The notes under the pieces: model-generated
Seen by the model: only the letters and a program-made list of their open reading frames with translations
What the model was told of the DNA's origin: nothing
Database searches by the model: none
Position numbers and translations under genes: made by a program
Shown here: positions 34,628-44,923 of the stretch, in pieces
Layout: every line of letters starts with the position of its first letter
How positions within the stretch are numbered: position 1 is the stretch's first letter
NCBI RefSeq assembly: GCF_037102585.1
Contig: NW_027043829.1
Coordinates: 372,001-436,000, forward strand
DNA length: 64,000 bases
From: Saccharomycopsis crataegensis
Taxonomy: Eukaryota; Ascomycota; Saccharomycetes; Ascoideales; Saccharomycopsidaceae
Direction: 5' to 3'

Positions 34628-36548
34628 ATTCTTGTGAATCAATCTCCTATGCATATTCGAATAATAGGAAAAACACTCAGCATTATCTTTTACCTAAATT
34701 GTCTGCATCCTTGGATTTTTTATTTTTTATTTCTTGTTCTTTTTCTTCTGTTCCTCCACATTGGAATGTTTTGCTGCGACTTTGTCATTTTCCTCAATAT
34801 AATAACCGTGAAGTGAATTTTCTGAATACTAAATACTAGATGGAACTCATTAGAGTGCTATCGCTTATAGAATTACTATATTCTAATGACAATTTCATCC
34901 TTTCAAATGAAATTCTGTTGTTGTGGATTTGTAACAGAGGCCGATATTTGCTGCGGATAGCTTTTTTGTCTTTCGTGAGCCCACTCAATGTATTTCTTCC
35001 TTCATGTCTTTTCAAGCAACAGTCAATGAATCTATGTAACCTGTATGAGTGTTCGCTTATTCGCAACCATACTGTAAGAGACTGAATTAAAAAGGAAGTT
35101 GTAACTATAAGAGCATTTGATATCTATCAATTATCTTGTACTATTTTATTATTATTACTAACTATCATTATCTTCATCTTTATTTTCATTTTTTCTAATG
35201 CAAGGTTTATGGTATCCAACCGAATTGGATGTAAACTTTCTAATCAATTCATGTCTGAATAATTTAGTTTAAAAGTGGATTTTCTGATTTGAAAACGTGT
35301 TTATCTTATTGCTCCTTGATTCTTAAATATTTAACATCAATTTTTTTGATAATATCACAAATACATCAGTACTGGTAGTTATGCATTGTATATGTACATA
35401 AGCATTTCTTTCTGGCTCTGAAAAACTATTATAGTGGTAGTTTTAGTAAAACATATAACACGCCCCTATATACACGGCTTACAGCTGGCGCCATTAGAAG
35501 TAAAATACTATTTTGCGAAGAAAAAAAGTTGCAATTTCATCATCTGTCAGTTTAATGATGACATTGTTACTGTTTGATTGTGTTTTTTTTTAATTGTGAA
35601 ATTCCCCAAAATGTACATAATATATATATATAAATAACAGTTTATTGCTAACACAAGTAAAATTTGAAATAAAAAAAAAAAAAAAAACATTATTATAATT
35701 ATGCATGATGTACTATTCATGTGGCTTATGTTAAATTGACTACTAGCCATACATTTCAATGACGAGTGATGTCTTGTTATAATAGCGGGTGTAGAAGTAA
35801 ATAGATAAACTTCAACTATTTGGTTTTAACTACGATAATAACAAAGATCCTACCGAAACAAACTCCTGGTGGTAGTATTCCTGATCAATGTATCAAGATT
35901 CCTCAACCGTCAGTTCAAATGATAAACTTGCCTGCAATACCTTAAGCATTACTTATGCTACATTCAACACAGTGCTAATAGCGTAGCATGTCATTATCTA
36001 AAACAAGGAATTCCTTTAAATATACAAAATAATAAGGCTAATATGGATGTTAGCACATGATAGCAATAAACCGTTATGTATATATGTCCGGCCGGATCGT
36101 AAATTTTTCATGCTGACCAATCCCTGCATTCTTATTGGATAATATCTAATGATGACCTCTGGAGAATTGTGGACTACGAAGAGAAACCGAATATATCAGT
36201 TGAAATGGTACAAATCTTACTCGAATCCAGAAGGCTATTTTGATGCATTTTTCTTGGTTTTTTGAGAGGATATTGGTGGAAAACTTGTTTTTTGTTATCT
36301 GGTTCTGGCGATTTTTTTCTTAGAAATGTACAAAGTTTTCTGCACGAGCACTATATAATTAGTACATGTAATCCCTGACTGGATTTTTTTGTGTTGTTAT
36401 TTTTTTTTTCACCAAAATTATTTTGTTGTTTTGTTATTTTTACTTTTACTTTGCAATCTCTTCTTCCTACAAGACAATACTTGCCACACAAAACAGAGTA
36501 TTACAAGAATAGAATTTATCTGAACCCTACACACTAAGCAAATTAAAA
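34628..36548. other. Gene-poor 1.9-kb spacer; CCC1 promoter at its right end
   Basis: No open frame with a recognisable motif. Near CCC1 there is a 10-bp perfect palindrome TCCGGCCGGA (36087-36096) and two opposed CCAAT boxes (36117-36121 on plus, 36134-36138 on minus), 410-460 bp before the ATG. A 7-bp inverted repeat (ATGCTAC / GTAGCAT) lies around 35955-35990. T-rich sequence covers the last 170 bp before CCC1. Confidence 0.6.
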
Positions 36549-37466
36549 ATGTCAGTGGTTGGTCTTAAGAACGTTATTGCCAATGTCCTCTCCAAGGATG
36601 ATTCGAAGAACAACAAACTATTACTGAGAAGCACACTGCAAAGTAATTATGGTGGTATTAATACTTCTGAACTACTAATACCTTCTGATAGGGGTGCAGA
36701 GTTAGTATCTGAAGAACAATCGATTGGTAGTCGCGGCTCAAACTTTTCTAATCAAACAGCATTCACAAGTTTCCTTAATAAATTTGATCCAAGAGTGATG
36801 AGTGACATTATCATAGGTTTGAGTGATGGTTTAACTGTTCCATTTGCGTTGAGTTCTGCTTTGACATCTTTGGGGGACTCGCAGCTTGTGATCACTGGTG
36901 GTTTTGCAGAATTAGTGTCTGGTGCAATCTCAATGGGCTTGGGTGGTTATTTGGCTGCGAAATCCGAGAGTCAATACTATCATAATACTGTCACAAAAGA
37001 AAAGCAATCCTTCTTCAAAAATCAAAATGAATTAGAATGTGAAGTCATTGACATCCTTGAAGATATTGGTATAACAAATGAAAGTGCTATAAACTTATTT
37101 ATTGATGATTTAGAGAAGAAGCCAGCAAAGTTGGTCGATTTTATTATAAGATATGGTAAAGGCCTTGAAGAACCTGCTGAAGGGAGAGAAATAACATCTG
37201 CCCTTACTATTGGTCTCTCTTACTTTTTTGGTGGGTTTGTTCCTTTGATTCCTTATTTTTTTGTTGCTACTGTTCAAACTGGCTTGATCGTTAGTTGTAT
37301 TGTCATGGCCATTGCATTGTTTATCTTCGGCTACGTTAAAACAATCATCTCTATCGGTAATGATTGTGGTCACTGGCAAAAGATATCTGAAGGTTTCCAA
37401 ATGTTGTTCGTTGGAGGGTTTGCGGCGGCGTGTGCCTGGTTATTGGTTAGGTTAATTGAATCCTAA
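36549..37466 (+). CDS. CCC1: Vacuolar iron/manganese transporter, CCC1/VIT family
   Basis: 305 residues (yeast Ccc1 is 322). It moves cytosolic Fe2+ and Mn2+ into the vacuole. The N-terminal 85 residues are soluble. VIT signature DIIIGLSDGLTVPFALSSAL forms TM1, TM2 follows with ITGGFAELVSGAISMGLGGYLAAKSESQYY, then a cytosolic Glu-rich metal-binding helical stretch (about 145-215), and TM3-TM5 in the last 90 residues (ALTIGLSYFFGGFVPLIPYF, GLIVSCIVMAIALFIFGYVK, GGFAAACAWLLVRLIES). The length and five-span layout are complete. CCAAT boxes upstream suggest HAP-complex iron control, as reported for this gene class in Candida. Confidence 0.94.
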   Translation: MSVVGLKNVIANVLSKDDSKNNKLLLRSTLQSNYGGINTSELLIPSDRGAELVSEEQSIGSRGSNFSNQTAFTSFLNKFDPRVMSDIIIGLSDGLTVPFALSSALTSLGDSQLVITGGFAELVSGAISMGLGGYLAAKSESQYYHNTVTKEKQSFFKNQNELECEVIDILEDIGITNESAINLFIDDLEKKPAKLVDFIIRYGKGLEEPAEGREITSALTIGLSYFFGGFVPLIPYFFVATVQTGLIVSCIVMAIALFIFGYVKTIISIGNDCGHWQKISEGFQMLFVGGFAAACAWLLVRLIES

Positions 37467-38448
37467 GCCTTCCCTATACTTCTTATTTCATTTTGCGATT
37501 TCCCTATATTTGCTCGTTTGATGCACATTCTATGCTTGGATCATTATCCTCGCTATCCTATATTTTAACTTCAACTCCATTGCTTTACCTGAGTACTACT
37601 TCCCCTACATTTTCTATAATATTATTCTATTTCAGTTCGGCTATCCTCCTGCCGTTGTGTTTTTCTAAACCAATTTTCCTTTTTATATTATACAGGGTAG
37701 CATTTCTTGCTATATCTTGATTTTTCTGATTCTTGTGAGACCAATATTTTGTGTTTGTATTATTGTCCTGTTCAATTATTTTGATTTAACCAGATTCGCT
37801 TAAATATGTAGAGCAACAATTTGGCATAACCGAACTTCTCTTTTTCTTTTGGCAGGTTTGGCAGAGAATCGTTTTCGGCATAAAAGATCCGTTTTTGGGG
37901 TGTAGATTAGCGGAGAACTGTAGGGTGCGCCACTCCTGTGGTACAGCCTCTTGTTATTGACGTACTTGTGTACCATCGTACATACTACGAATATGGTCAC
38001 CCTGCTTTACATTTTATCGTGTTAAATTATTTTGTTGCTTATTATTATTTGTCCTCCTTATTGTTATTAGAAGACAAGAACCAATCCTAATATTATTATT
38101 CATTTAATATATTTACCTTCTTTGATTTATTACTGTTAATTCAGCCTAATAGCCACTTGTTTGAGTTGTGCGTTCTATCAGATAGTTAGATGCCAAGTAC
38201 GGTGATAACATCTGATCTTCTTATCACATATCTAACGCGAGATCGAGTGAAGATATGTATCAATATTGGATTAAGAAGTCAACTCTCCATCCCTTTCCTG
38301 TTCATTTCACCGTCTCACGTGAAACCAAACATAAAAGTACGGACAGTCACTCTCTGGGGTCATGTAAGGATAATCATACAATAAAGGTGTAGCTGCAGAA
38401 GAAGAGAAAAAACAAAAAAAAAAATTGTTCCCAAAAAAATGAGAAAAT
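37467..38448. other. CCC1-tRNA-Tyr spacer, no gene seen
   Basis: About 980 bp. It has T/C-rich sequence after CCC1 and several short frames without motifs. A CACGTG box sits near 38318. Nothing else recognised. Confidence 0.5.
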
Positions 38449-38534
38449 TCTCTTGGGGGTGATTCGAACACCCGATCTGCGGATTATTGCAGGAACTTTA
38501 CAGTCCGATGCCTTACCAACTTGGCCACCAAGAG
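38449..38534 (-). tRNA. tRNA-Tyr (GTA) with intron
   Basis: On the minus strand the acceptor CTCTTGG pairs with CCAAGAG and the discriminator is A. The D arm GGCCAAGTTGGTAAGGC and T arm GTTCGAATC match eukaryotic tRNA-Tyr. The anticodon GTA is at 38499-38501. An intron of about 13 nt (38485-38497) follows position 37, as in all yeast tRNA-Tyr genes. The anticodon stem pairs at four of five positions; the outermost pair looks like a T-C mismatch. A seven-T terminator lies downstream at 38433-38439. Confidence 0.93.
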
Positions 38535-40134
38535 CAGATTAACGGTGCTGCATACTTTTTTACCAAAATAATTTTTAATCATAAATACCGTCGTTTTGGT
38601 ATATAAATAACAAAAGATTGATATATTACTGTACAATAGTGGTTATTTATAGTTAATATATTAATATATTTATATAAGAGATGTAATAATAAATAAATTG
38701 GGAAGTTGAACTCTTAATATTACAAATAGAATAACGGTGGCGTGTTTAGACGTAGAAATGGGCGATAATAAGTAATGATTTTATTTAGAAATTCTGTGAC
38801 TCGTTAGTATTCAATTCATTCATTCATTCGAAAACATAAAGAAATTAAAGGTTTTAGTGTTCTGATTTATTTGTCTTTAAACATTTTATATGAATAAGTT
38901 TTTTTTTTTCCACAAATATTGTAATATAAGCTTGAACTCATGTTAATCGACGGTTTAATGGTCTTATATCATAATTCGATCTACTAATGATTATATCAAA
39001 TGAAATAAAATGAATTGTTGAAGTAAGTATAAATACTGTGTAAATGGTTTAGGTGTATCCTCTGAATTAAGAATAATAAAATGGAAAAACGACAAAATCG
39101 AACTATCTAAATAGTTCGATTTTCTCTTAGAACTATTGGATGGTTCTAAAAGATAATAGAAAATAATATATTATTATATTGGTATGTATTACAACTTTTT
39201 ATTTCACTCAGATGAATGTTTTTTTTTCTAGTTTTACTGATTTTGAATTCCAATTATATGGTATTTTTCTATACCATATAAGTTTTCTTCAAACAAATGG
39301 CTTGTTAGAGAAGGCTTGTTCGGACACGATCTTGCAATTCCCTTTGCGGTTGTAATGTCTTCAAAAAAAGTTAGTTATACAATGTAAAAATATACTATAT
39401 CTTTAATAGATTGTCATTAGATTCAGTATTTTATTAATGTGCAAGATTCAATGTACGCTTTTTCGCAGTAACTCACTTAATAATGAGATTCATTAAAATT
39501 TCTAAGAAGCCATGTATGTCAAAGGAGAATAATCAAAAAACGAACAGCATATTTGTAACTATTATGACACCCTCACTCCACTCTGCGAGGCACTTCAAGA
39601 CAAAAAATGAGAGTTCCTTAGATGGTAGCTGCTTCCTGCCTTATATAGCGAGTTCCGTATAAATTGGTAGCATATATGAATATAATTACGCCATTTTTGG
39701 TTACAACAATCGCTCGCAAAGTCATTACACTACCAATATGCTCACCAAATGTTGCCAAAAAATAACAAGTCCTCTATGAATGTATATAATAGCTTAATAT
39801 AGGCAAGTTTCAGGTTAGAGTACTTCTAGGCTAGAGTAATTTAAGGAAATAGTTCAGAACCTTAAAATGATTGAACTACAAGATTGAGCCATAAGATTGA
39901 CCAATAAGATTGTGTATAGTGTGGAATATCTTTTTTGGGTGTGTGTTATTAGTAGAATAATGTATAAAATGACATATGGTGCATTGGCCATTTAAATATT
40001 CTACACGAAACAATAGGAATTGCAATGAAAAATATGAGAAAGAAATAATGTTCTATGTTTTAAACAAAAATCTATACTAAAACCATTATTGAAGACAACC
40101 GATAAAAAACAACAAAAGCATACGGAAACTTGAT
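38535..40134. other. 1.6-kb AT-rich spacer with inverted repeats
   Basis: No coding sequence seen. It holds the hairpin cluster listed separately, a three-fold 13-bp degenerate tandem (ATAAGATTG core) at about 39880-39915, and a two-fold degenerate repeat around 39810-39842 (TTAGAGTA / CTAGAGTA). I found no clear terminal repeats or target duplications of a transposon. Confidence 0.55.
39094..39281. repeat. Cluster of three perfect inverted repeats (hairpins)
   Basis: Three perfect hairpins in 190 bp. The first has arms AAAATCGAACTAT (39094-39106) and its complement (39111-39123) with loop CTAA. The second has TTAGAAC / GTTCTAA about 10 bp later with a nine-base loop. The third has TTATATGGTAT (39254-39264) and its complement (39271-39281) with a six-base loop. 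An AT-only palindrome (AATAATATATTATT) lies between the second and third. No reading frame crosses them. Confidence 0.85.
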
Positions 40135-41295
40135 TCAAGTATTTCCACTAGCGTTATTAATCAAGTCAGTGACACGAGCCCATAGTTCGCTGGAAATCTG
40201 ACAATCTTGGATAACATCAACGTTCAATGTACTTTTTCCTCCAGCTTTCTTATTATAGGCAGTAATAGCAGAAGAAAGGCTGCTATAACTACTACTGCTT
40301 TCAAATTTAATGTAGTTTGAAGTGTCATTATATGTAATACCATATGAAGATATACTTACACCGCTACCAGCGAATGAATCCTTGAAGGCATAGTAACGCC
40401 CAGTTGATACCTGTTCAATATTAGTTGCAACATTTTTCAACCAAGTAACTCTATTAGAAGTAACACTATTAGTAACATCGGGTAATTCAGCAGCGATAGC
40501 TTCATATGCACCACGGAAAGTATTAATCTTCGAGTAAAGTATTCCATTAGTGCCAAAACTTTGTCTGAACATTCCAGAATTGTTGAAAAGCTTCTTTTGG
40601 AGAGTTCCAACATTCAGCATATCAGATGCAGTAATAGAATCTATGACAGATTTTTGAGATGATGTAGCGTTTGGTTGCAATACTGTGACAATCTGTTTGA
40701 AGAGATCAACACTCTTTGCGGAACCAGAAAGCGTACCGGATGATCCTTTAAGGAGCAATGATGAGCCCGTCAATCCTCCATCTTTGATTTGAGAATAAAT
40801 ATTAAAAATAAGAATTAATTGACTCGCCCAATCGGAGCCAACAGCAATTTCAGAGGTAGAATTTGAACTAGAATTAGAAGTAGATGTAGATTTGGAAGCG
40901 GTTTTTGATGAAGCAGACCTAGTATCGGTGTTATTTTTTGTTGTTTTGGTGGCGTTCACACTAGAACTAATAATAGAAGACGAGGCTGTTAAAACAGAAC
41001 CGCCAATAAAACTGAATCCCTGTAGAGAGGTTGGAATTTCAACCAGAGAAACGTTTCCACTGTAATCACCAACAGAAGAAGTGGAAGTGGCTTGAGTAAG
41101 TAGCTGTTGAACTTGTTTTCCAACGGGCAAATCTGTCACCAGAGACAAAGAGCTAGATAAATATTGGGATTGTGTAGCACCACTGTCACCTATCAATAAA
41201 GAAGATTCGGTGCTAACAACATTAACAGGAATAGCTGCTTGATAACTGAGACTGATGAGCAGTAAGAATGTGGTGAAAAAGAGACCTCTAGCCAT
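40135..41295 (-). CDS. Orphan secreted, N-glycosylated Ser/Thr-rich protein
   Basis: 386 residues; family not recognised. It opens with a clear signal peptide, MARGLFFTTFLLLISLSYQA, with likely cleavage near residue 20. A Ser/Thr/Asn-rich linker (about 105-150) separates an N-terminal segment from a more ordered C-terminal half that has Trp, Tyr and alternating hydrophobic residues (GSDWASQLILIFNIYSQIKD; NRVTWLKNVATNIEQVSTGR). About nine N-X-S/T sequons are visible (NVS, NAT, NNT, NSS, NST, NAT, NNS, NDT, NAS). Only one Cys is seen, near the C-terminus (QDCQISSELW). There is no hydrophobic C-terminal GPI signal, so it is probably released. It stands alone between a tRNA-Tyr and SAC1 with long flanks, the setting of a lineage-specific gene. 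It is an intact frame with an ATG at 41293-41295. Confidence 0.75.
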   Translation of the reverse strand: MARGLFFTTFLLLISLSYQAAIPVNVVSTESSLLIGDSGATQSQYLSSSLSLVTDLPVGKQVQQLLTQATSTSSVGDYSGNVSLVEIPTSLQGFSFIGGSVLTASSSIISSSVNATKTTKNNTDTRSASSKTASKSTSTSNSSSNSTSEIAVGSDWASQLILIFNIYSQIKDGGLTGSSLLLKGSSGTLSGSAKSVDLFKQIVTVLQPNATSSQKSVIDSITASDMLNVGTLQKKLFNNSGMFRQSFGTNGILYSKINTFRGAYEAIAAELPDVTNSVTSNRVTWLKNVATNIEQVSTGRYYAFKDSFAGSGVSISSYGITYNDTSNYIKFESSSSYSSLSSAITAYNKKAGGKSTLNVDVIQDCQISSELWARVTDLINNASGNT

Positions 41296-42043
41296 GATGA
41301 TTTGATTCTATTAAGAGACTTTTTATTAAATAGACCCTTTAAAGACCCTTCTATTAATTATGAATATTAAAGCTACCAGAAAAACAAACAAACAACTTAT
41401 TTTTTGAGTTCCAGGGTTCTCTGGAATTTATTTATATCGTTGGTTCTAGCTCTCATGATGTTTTATGTTCCATGTCCTGCATGAACCCGTTTCGGAGGAT
41501 CAAACAAACCAGGCCAGTGGTACATTCATGTGACATCCTGAGTTTTGTATATTGGAACTCATCATTCTCCTCTGAAGTTTCATATTCCATTTTAATTCCG
41601 TATTATATTTGAATATGATTCGTATTTACTGATATAGAGTAATCAGTAGAACGTGTACAATTTCAGATCAGTGCAAAAAAAAAGCTCAGTATAGAACGGC
41701 TTTAGACCAAGAATACCATTAAGTACCAGAACCCACAATGTTAGATTTTCAGTTTTGGGTACCGAAGACAGAAACAGCGTATAAGCTAAAACAAAACAAA
41801 CAACAAACAAACAAAGGAGAAGTTTTGTTTCTTAGATTTAATTAGATCCTCTGGGCTTCCACCTCAGATCTTTGGTGACAAAACAAAAAAAGCTTTAAAA
41901 CAAAAAGGAAACCCGGACATCATGACATCCACAAATTTAATGATTTTGTTGAGATCAGTAAGTGGACACAAAAGACTTGCACTGTGCTGGCACCGCCACA
42001 AAGTATTTTACAAAGTGCTGCTCTTACACTCAAGGAAGTAGAG
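41296..42043. other. Divergent promoter region between the secreted-protein gene and SAC1
   Basis: About 750 bp serving two divergent genes, with A/C-rich repeats such as AACAAACAAACAAA near 41810 before SAC1. No further gene seen; the 20 in-frame codons upstream of the SAC1 ATG begin with GTG and are not counted. Confidence 0.5.
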
Positions 42044-44407
42044 ATGTCAATATACTATACCCGGTATTCAGAATCTGTTTTACTTTTTAAAAGCTTTTCT
42101 TCAAATCTGATCTTGAAAATTGATGCATTTGGGCTGTCGCTAGTGCAAAATGATGCATTTGATCATTATAATTATTACTTCAACACTTTCCGGAAAAATA
42201 TAGGCCATTGTCTTGGGATAGTAGGTGTGATCAATCTAGCCACATCCAGATACGTAATCGTGGCACTGGGAGCTTCAGTTCAGACCAAGGTATTGGCAAA
42301 TAACGTCTATAAGCTCTCTGGTTGTGAATTTATTCCAATAAAGCTTGAAAGCGTGCCTTTCACCAAAAGTTCGTCCAGCAATGATGATAGATATTATGTC
42401 AACTTGTTAAAATACCACTTGACTAATAGCAACTTACTTTATTGCCAGTCGCTCGATTTGTCTCATAATTTCCAATCGCTTTTCAGCAAAGAAAATGAGG
42501 TGACGAGAACTACAATAAGTAATTTATCCACATTTAATCCTACACCAATGAATAAGGACCTTATTAATTCTTTCGATTCTGATTACTTCTGGAATGAATA
42601 CTTGTTATCTGAGCTTATTGGTTTGTCAAATGAAAGAAACAGTGGCCCTGTTTGTGAATTTTTGATACCTTTAATTTACGGATTTGTCGAATTTACACAA
42701 GTTCCAAGCCTGAATGTACATGAATCCCGACAAATTTGGTTTGGTGTCATATCAAGAAGAAACAAATATAGAGCTGGAACTAGATATTTTAAGAGGGGTG
42801 TGGACTCTCAGGGAAATGTCGCTAATTTTAATGAAACTGAACAAATTGTTTTGGTAAAGGAAGATAATAAAGTGTCAGCATTTAGTTTCTTACAAATAAG
42901 AGGATCTATCCCTATCCATTGGGCAGAAATTAACAACTTGAAATATAAACCAATATTATCATTATCAAAAAATTCCAATCTCAACAGCTCGGTTCTACAT
43001 TTTACTTCTTTGAAAGAGAAATTCAGTGATTTGGAAAAAGTCTACATTGTTAATTTAATCAATAGCAAGGGCCATGAATTACCGATCAAAAATGCATTTG
43101 AATCAACAGTTTCAGAACTAATAGCCTTGAGAAATAACGATCAGAATTTACCAGCAATAGATTACATTTATTTTGATTTTCATGACCAGTGCAAGAAGTT
43201 TAATTACCAGAACACTAATTTGGTGACCGAAGAATTGAAAAATCACAGATTTAGTTTCAATGATTATTTCAGCGTTGAGTTTACTGGCCAGGATTTTTTT
43301 AAACAGAACATTGTTCCGCATGGTATCATAGTTAACGTTATGTCCACCCAAAAGAATATTGTTAGAACAAACTGTATGGATTGTTTAGATAGAACTAATG
43401 TAGTTCAAAGTGTTATTGGGAAGTGGATTTTGACTGAGCAGCTTAATAAATTGGAATTCAACTACTATCCAAATATCCAATATAAAATGGAGTCTGCCCT
43501 ACTGGATGTGGAAAGCTCTAATCACTCAATGGTCCCAACATTTACTTCAGCATTCAACAATATCTGGACAAATAATGGGAACTATATTTCAAAAGCATAC
43601 TCAGGAACAGGAGCTCTCAAGAGTGAATTCACCAGAACCGGGAAGAGAACGGTGGATGGTGCTATCAGAGATTTGGTTAATTCCATCGTCAGGTATTTTA
43701 AAAATAATTTCTATGATGGCTACAGGCAAGATTCGTATGATGTATTTTTAGGGAACTTTCAACCCTCATTATTCAATGAAACCACAGATTATAAAAAATA
43801 TGACACAAATTCCACCACAGCCAATAATTTTTCTTCAAGAATGTCCATCGATAAACAGAATACTAATGAGGAAAATATATTGACCACAGCCATTGACTCC
43901 TCGTCCAAGAGTGGCCATAAGAAAACCAATAGTGTGTTTATGGGAAATCCAAGCAGATTTTCAATGAGCCAAAACAGCAACTATACTCCTTTTGGTTCGC
44001 TCACAAATTTTCAAAGCGCTCACAGTCTCATTTATCCTTCAAACATAAATATGAGCTCTTCACCATTTTATGATTGCAGACCGTTCAAATATCAACTGAT
44101 GCCTTATTTACTTGTTTCTACTACTGCACTTTTCTTTCTGGTGATATTCTTTCCTAAAGATAATTCAATTACCACCAGTTCGAACTTGATATTACTAGGT
44201 GCGTGCTTCGTGATAATCAACTGGTCAGTATTATTTATTCTTGGAAATGGGTTACAGTTTGTTGTGTGGCCCAAATTGTGCGATATTGGATTTCTAAGAA
44301 AAAGAAAGGTTATTGGTGAAGCTACAGATAGTGATGATGATGGGGTTGAAGGATTTGAATATGTTATTGCAGACGAATTCACATCAGGGATGGCTAAACT
44401 TGATTGA
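42044..44407 (+). CDS. SAC1: Phosphoinositide phosphatase Sac1
   Basis: 787 residues from ATG 42044 (yeast 623). It dephosphorylates PI4P, and also PI3P and PI(3,5)P2, on ER and Golgi membranes. The Sac domain aligns along its length with yeast: YFKRGVDSQGNVANFNETEQ, FLQIRGSIPIHWAEINNLKY, NLINSKGHELPIKNAFES. The catalytic P-loop RTNCMDCLDRTN (CX5R) is intact, followed by YSGTGALKSEFTRTGKRT. The two C-terminal membrane spans are near 685-703 and 714-735. The extra length comes mainly from an Asn/Ser/Thr-rich insert of about 95 residues (roughly 575-668) between the catalytic domain and the first span, where yeast has about 10 residues. Confidence 0.95.
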   Translation: MSIYYTRYSESVLLFKSFSSNLILKIDAFGLSLVQNDAFDHYNYYFNTFRKNIGHCLGIVGVINLATSRYVIVALGASVQTKVLANNVYKLSGCEFIPIKLESVPFTKSSSSNDDRYYVNLLKYHLTNSNLLYCQSLDLSHNFQSLFSKENEVTRTTISNLSTFNPTPMNKDLINSFDSDYFWNEYLLSELIGLSNERNSGPVCEFLIPLIYGFVEFTQVPSLNVHESRQIWFGVISRRNKYRAGTRYFKRGVDSQGNVANFNETEQIVLVKEDNKVSAFSFLQIRGSIPIHWAEINNLKYKPILSLSKNSNLNSSVLHFTSLKEKFSDLEKVYIVNLINSKGHELPIKNAFESTVSELIALRNNDQNLPAIDYIYFDFHDQCKKFNYQNTNLVTEELKNHRFSFNDYFSVEFTGQDFFKQNIVPHGIIVNVMSTQKNIVRTNCMDCLDRTNVVQSVIGKWILTEQLNKLEFNYYPNIQYKMESALLDVESSNHSMVPTFTSAFNNIWTNNGNYISKAYSGTGALKSEFTRTGKRTVDGAIRDLVNSIVRYFKNNFYDGYRQDSYDVFLGNFQPSLFNETTDYKKYDTNSTTANNFSSRMSIDKQNTNEENILTTAIDSSSKSGHKKTNSVFMGNPSRFSMSQNSNYTPFGSLTNFQSAHSLIYPSNINMSSSPFYDCRPFKYQLMPYLLVSTTALFFLVIFFPKDNSITTSSNLILLGACFVIINWSVLFILGNGLQFVVWPKLCDIGFLRKRKVIGEATDSDDDGVEGFEYVIADEFTSGMAKLD

Positions 44408-44923
44408 ATAAGATAGTCAGATTTTCAGTTAATCCACTTTTTTTTTCTTATGTGTTTTGTTATTTTTTTTTCTCATGTGAAAAGGCCAACTAGAACAGGT
44501 ATTACAGACTTTGATAGAATTCAGAAGAATTTATAGATTGTGATCATATACTAGGTAAAAAGATTTCACTAAAAAACATGCTGCGTATAAATAAGCCCTG
44601 TGTTTTTTTTTTTTTTTTTTTTTTTTTAAATGATAATTGTCATAGAATAAATGATCTTTGGGAAATCAAATATATATCATGTATATGGAACAACGATAAG
44701 ATGAATGAAATCTGTGCAAAATGAATTCAGAAGCTGCACACTCATCACATAAAGAGGCATGTTAATGTGCAATAAATAGGAAAAGAGAAGGGACATTTAC
44801 AAATTTGAGAACGACCTACAAGCTGTCACATATTACGAGTTATAATATATCATAGTGTTAAAAAATTAATAGAAAAATTTATAACAAACTAATTGGATAT
44901 ATATTTTTTTTATGGAAAATAAA
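44408..44923. other. Convergent spacer SAC1 / TRP3 with long T tract
   Basis: 516 bp between two 3' ends. It contains a run of about 25 T at roughly 44602-44627 and shorter A/T tracts suited to polyadenylation. No gene or RNA seen. Confidence 0.6.

Noticed and set aside
35549-35640. ATGATGA-like box C, tested as a C/D snoRNA
   Set aside because: No box D (CTGA) at a proper distance and no terminal stem.
38535-39400. Looked for solo long terminal repeats beside tRNA-Tyr (and tRNA-Phe)
   Set aside because: No paired TG...CA ends, target duplications or primer-binding-like sequence found.
41984-42043. Twenty codons upstream of the SAC1 ATG in frame
   Set aside because: They begin with GTG; the ATG at 42044 matches the family N-terminus.
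44602-44627. Long T tract between SAC1 and TRP3 (and A/T tracts at 16419, 31517, 50493)
   Set aside because: Homopolymers of this size are common in AT-rich yeast spacers; no further structure.
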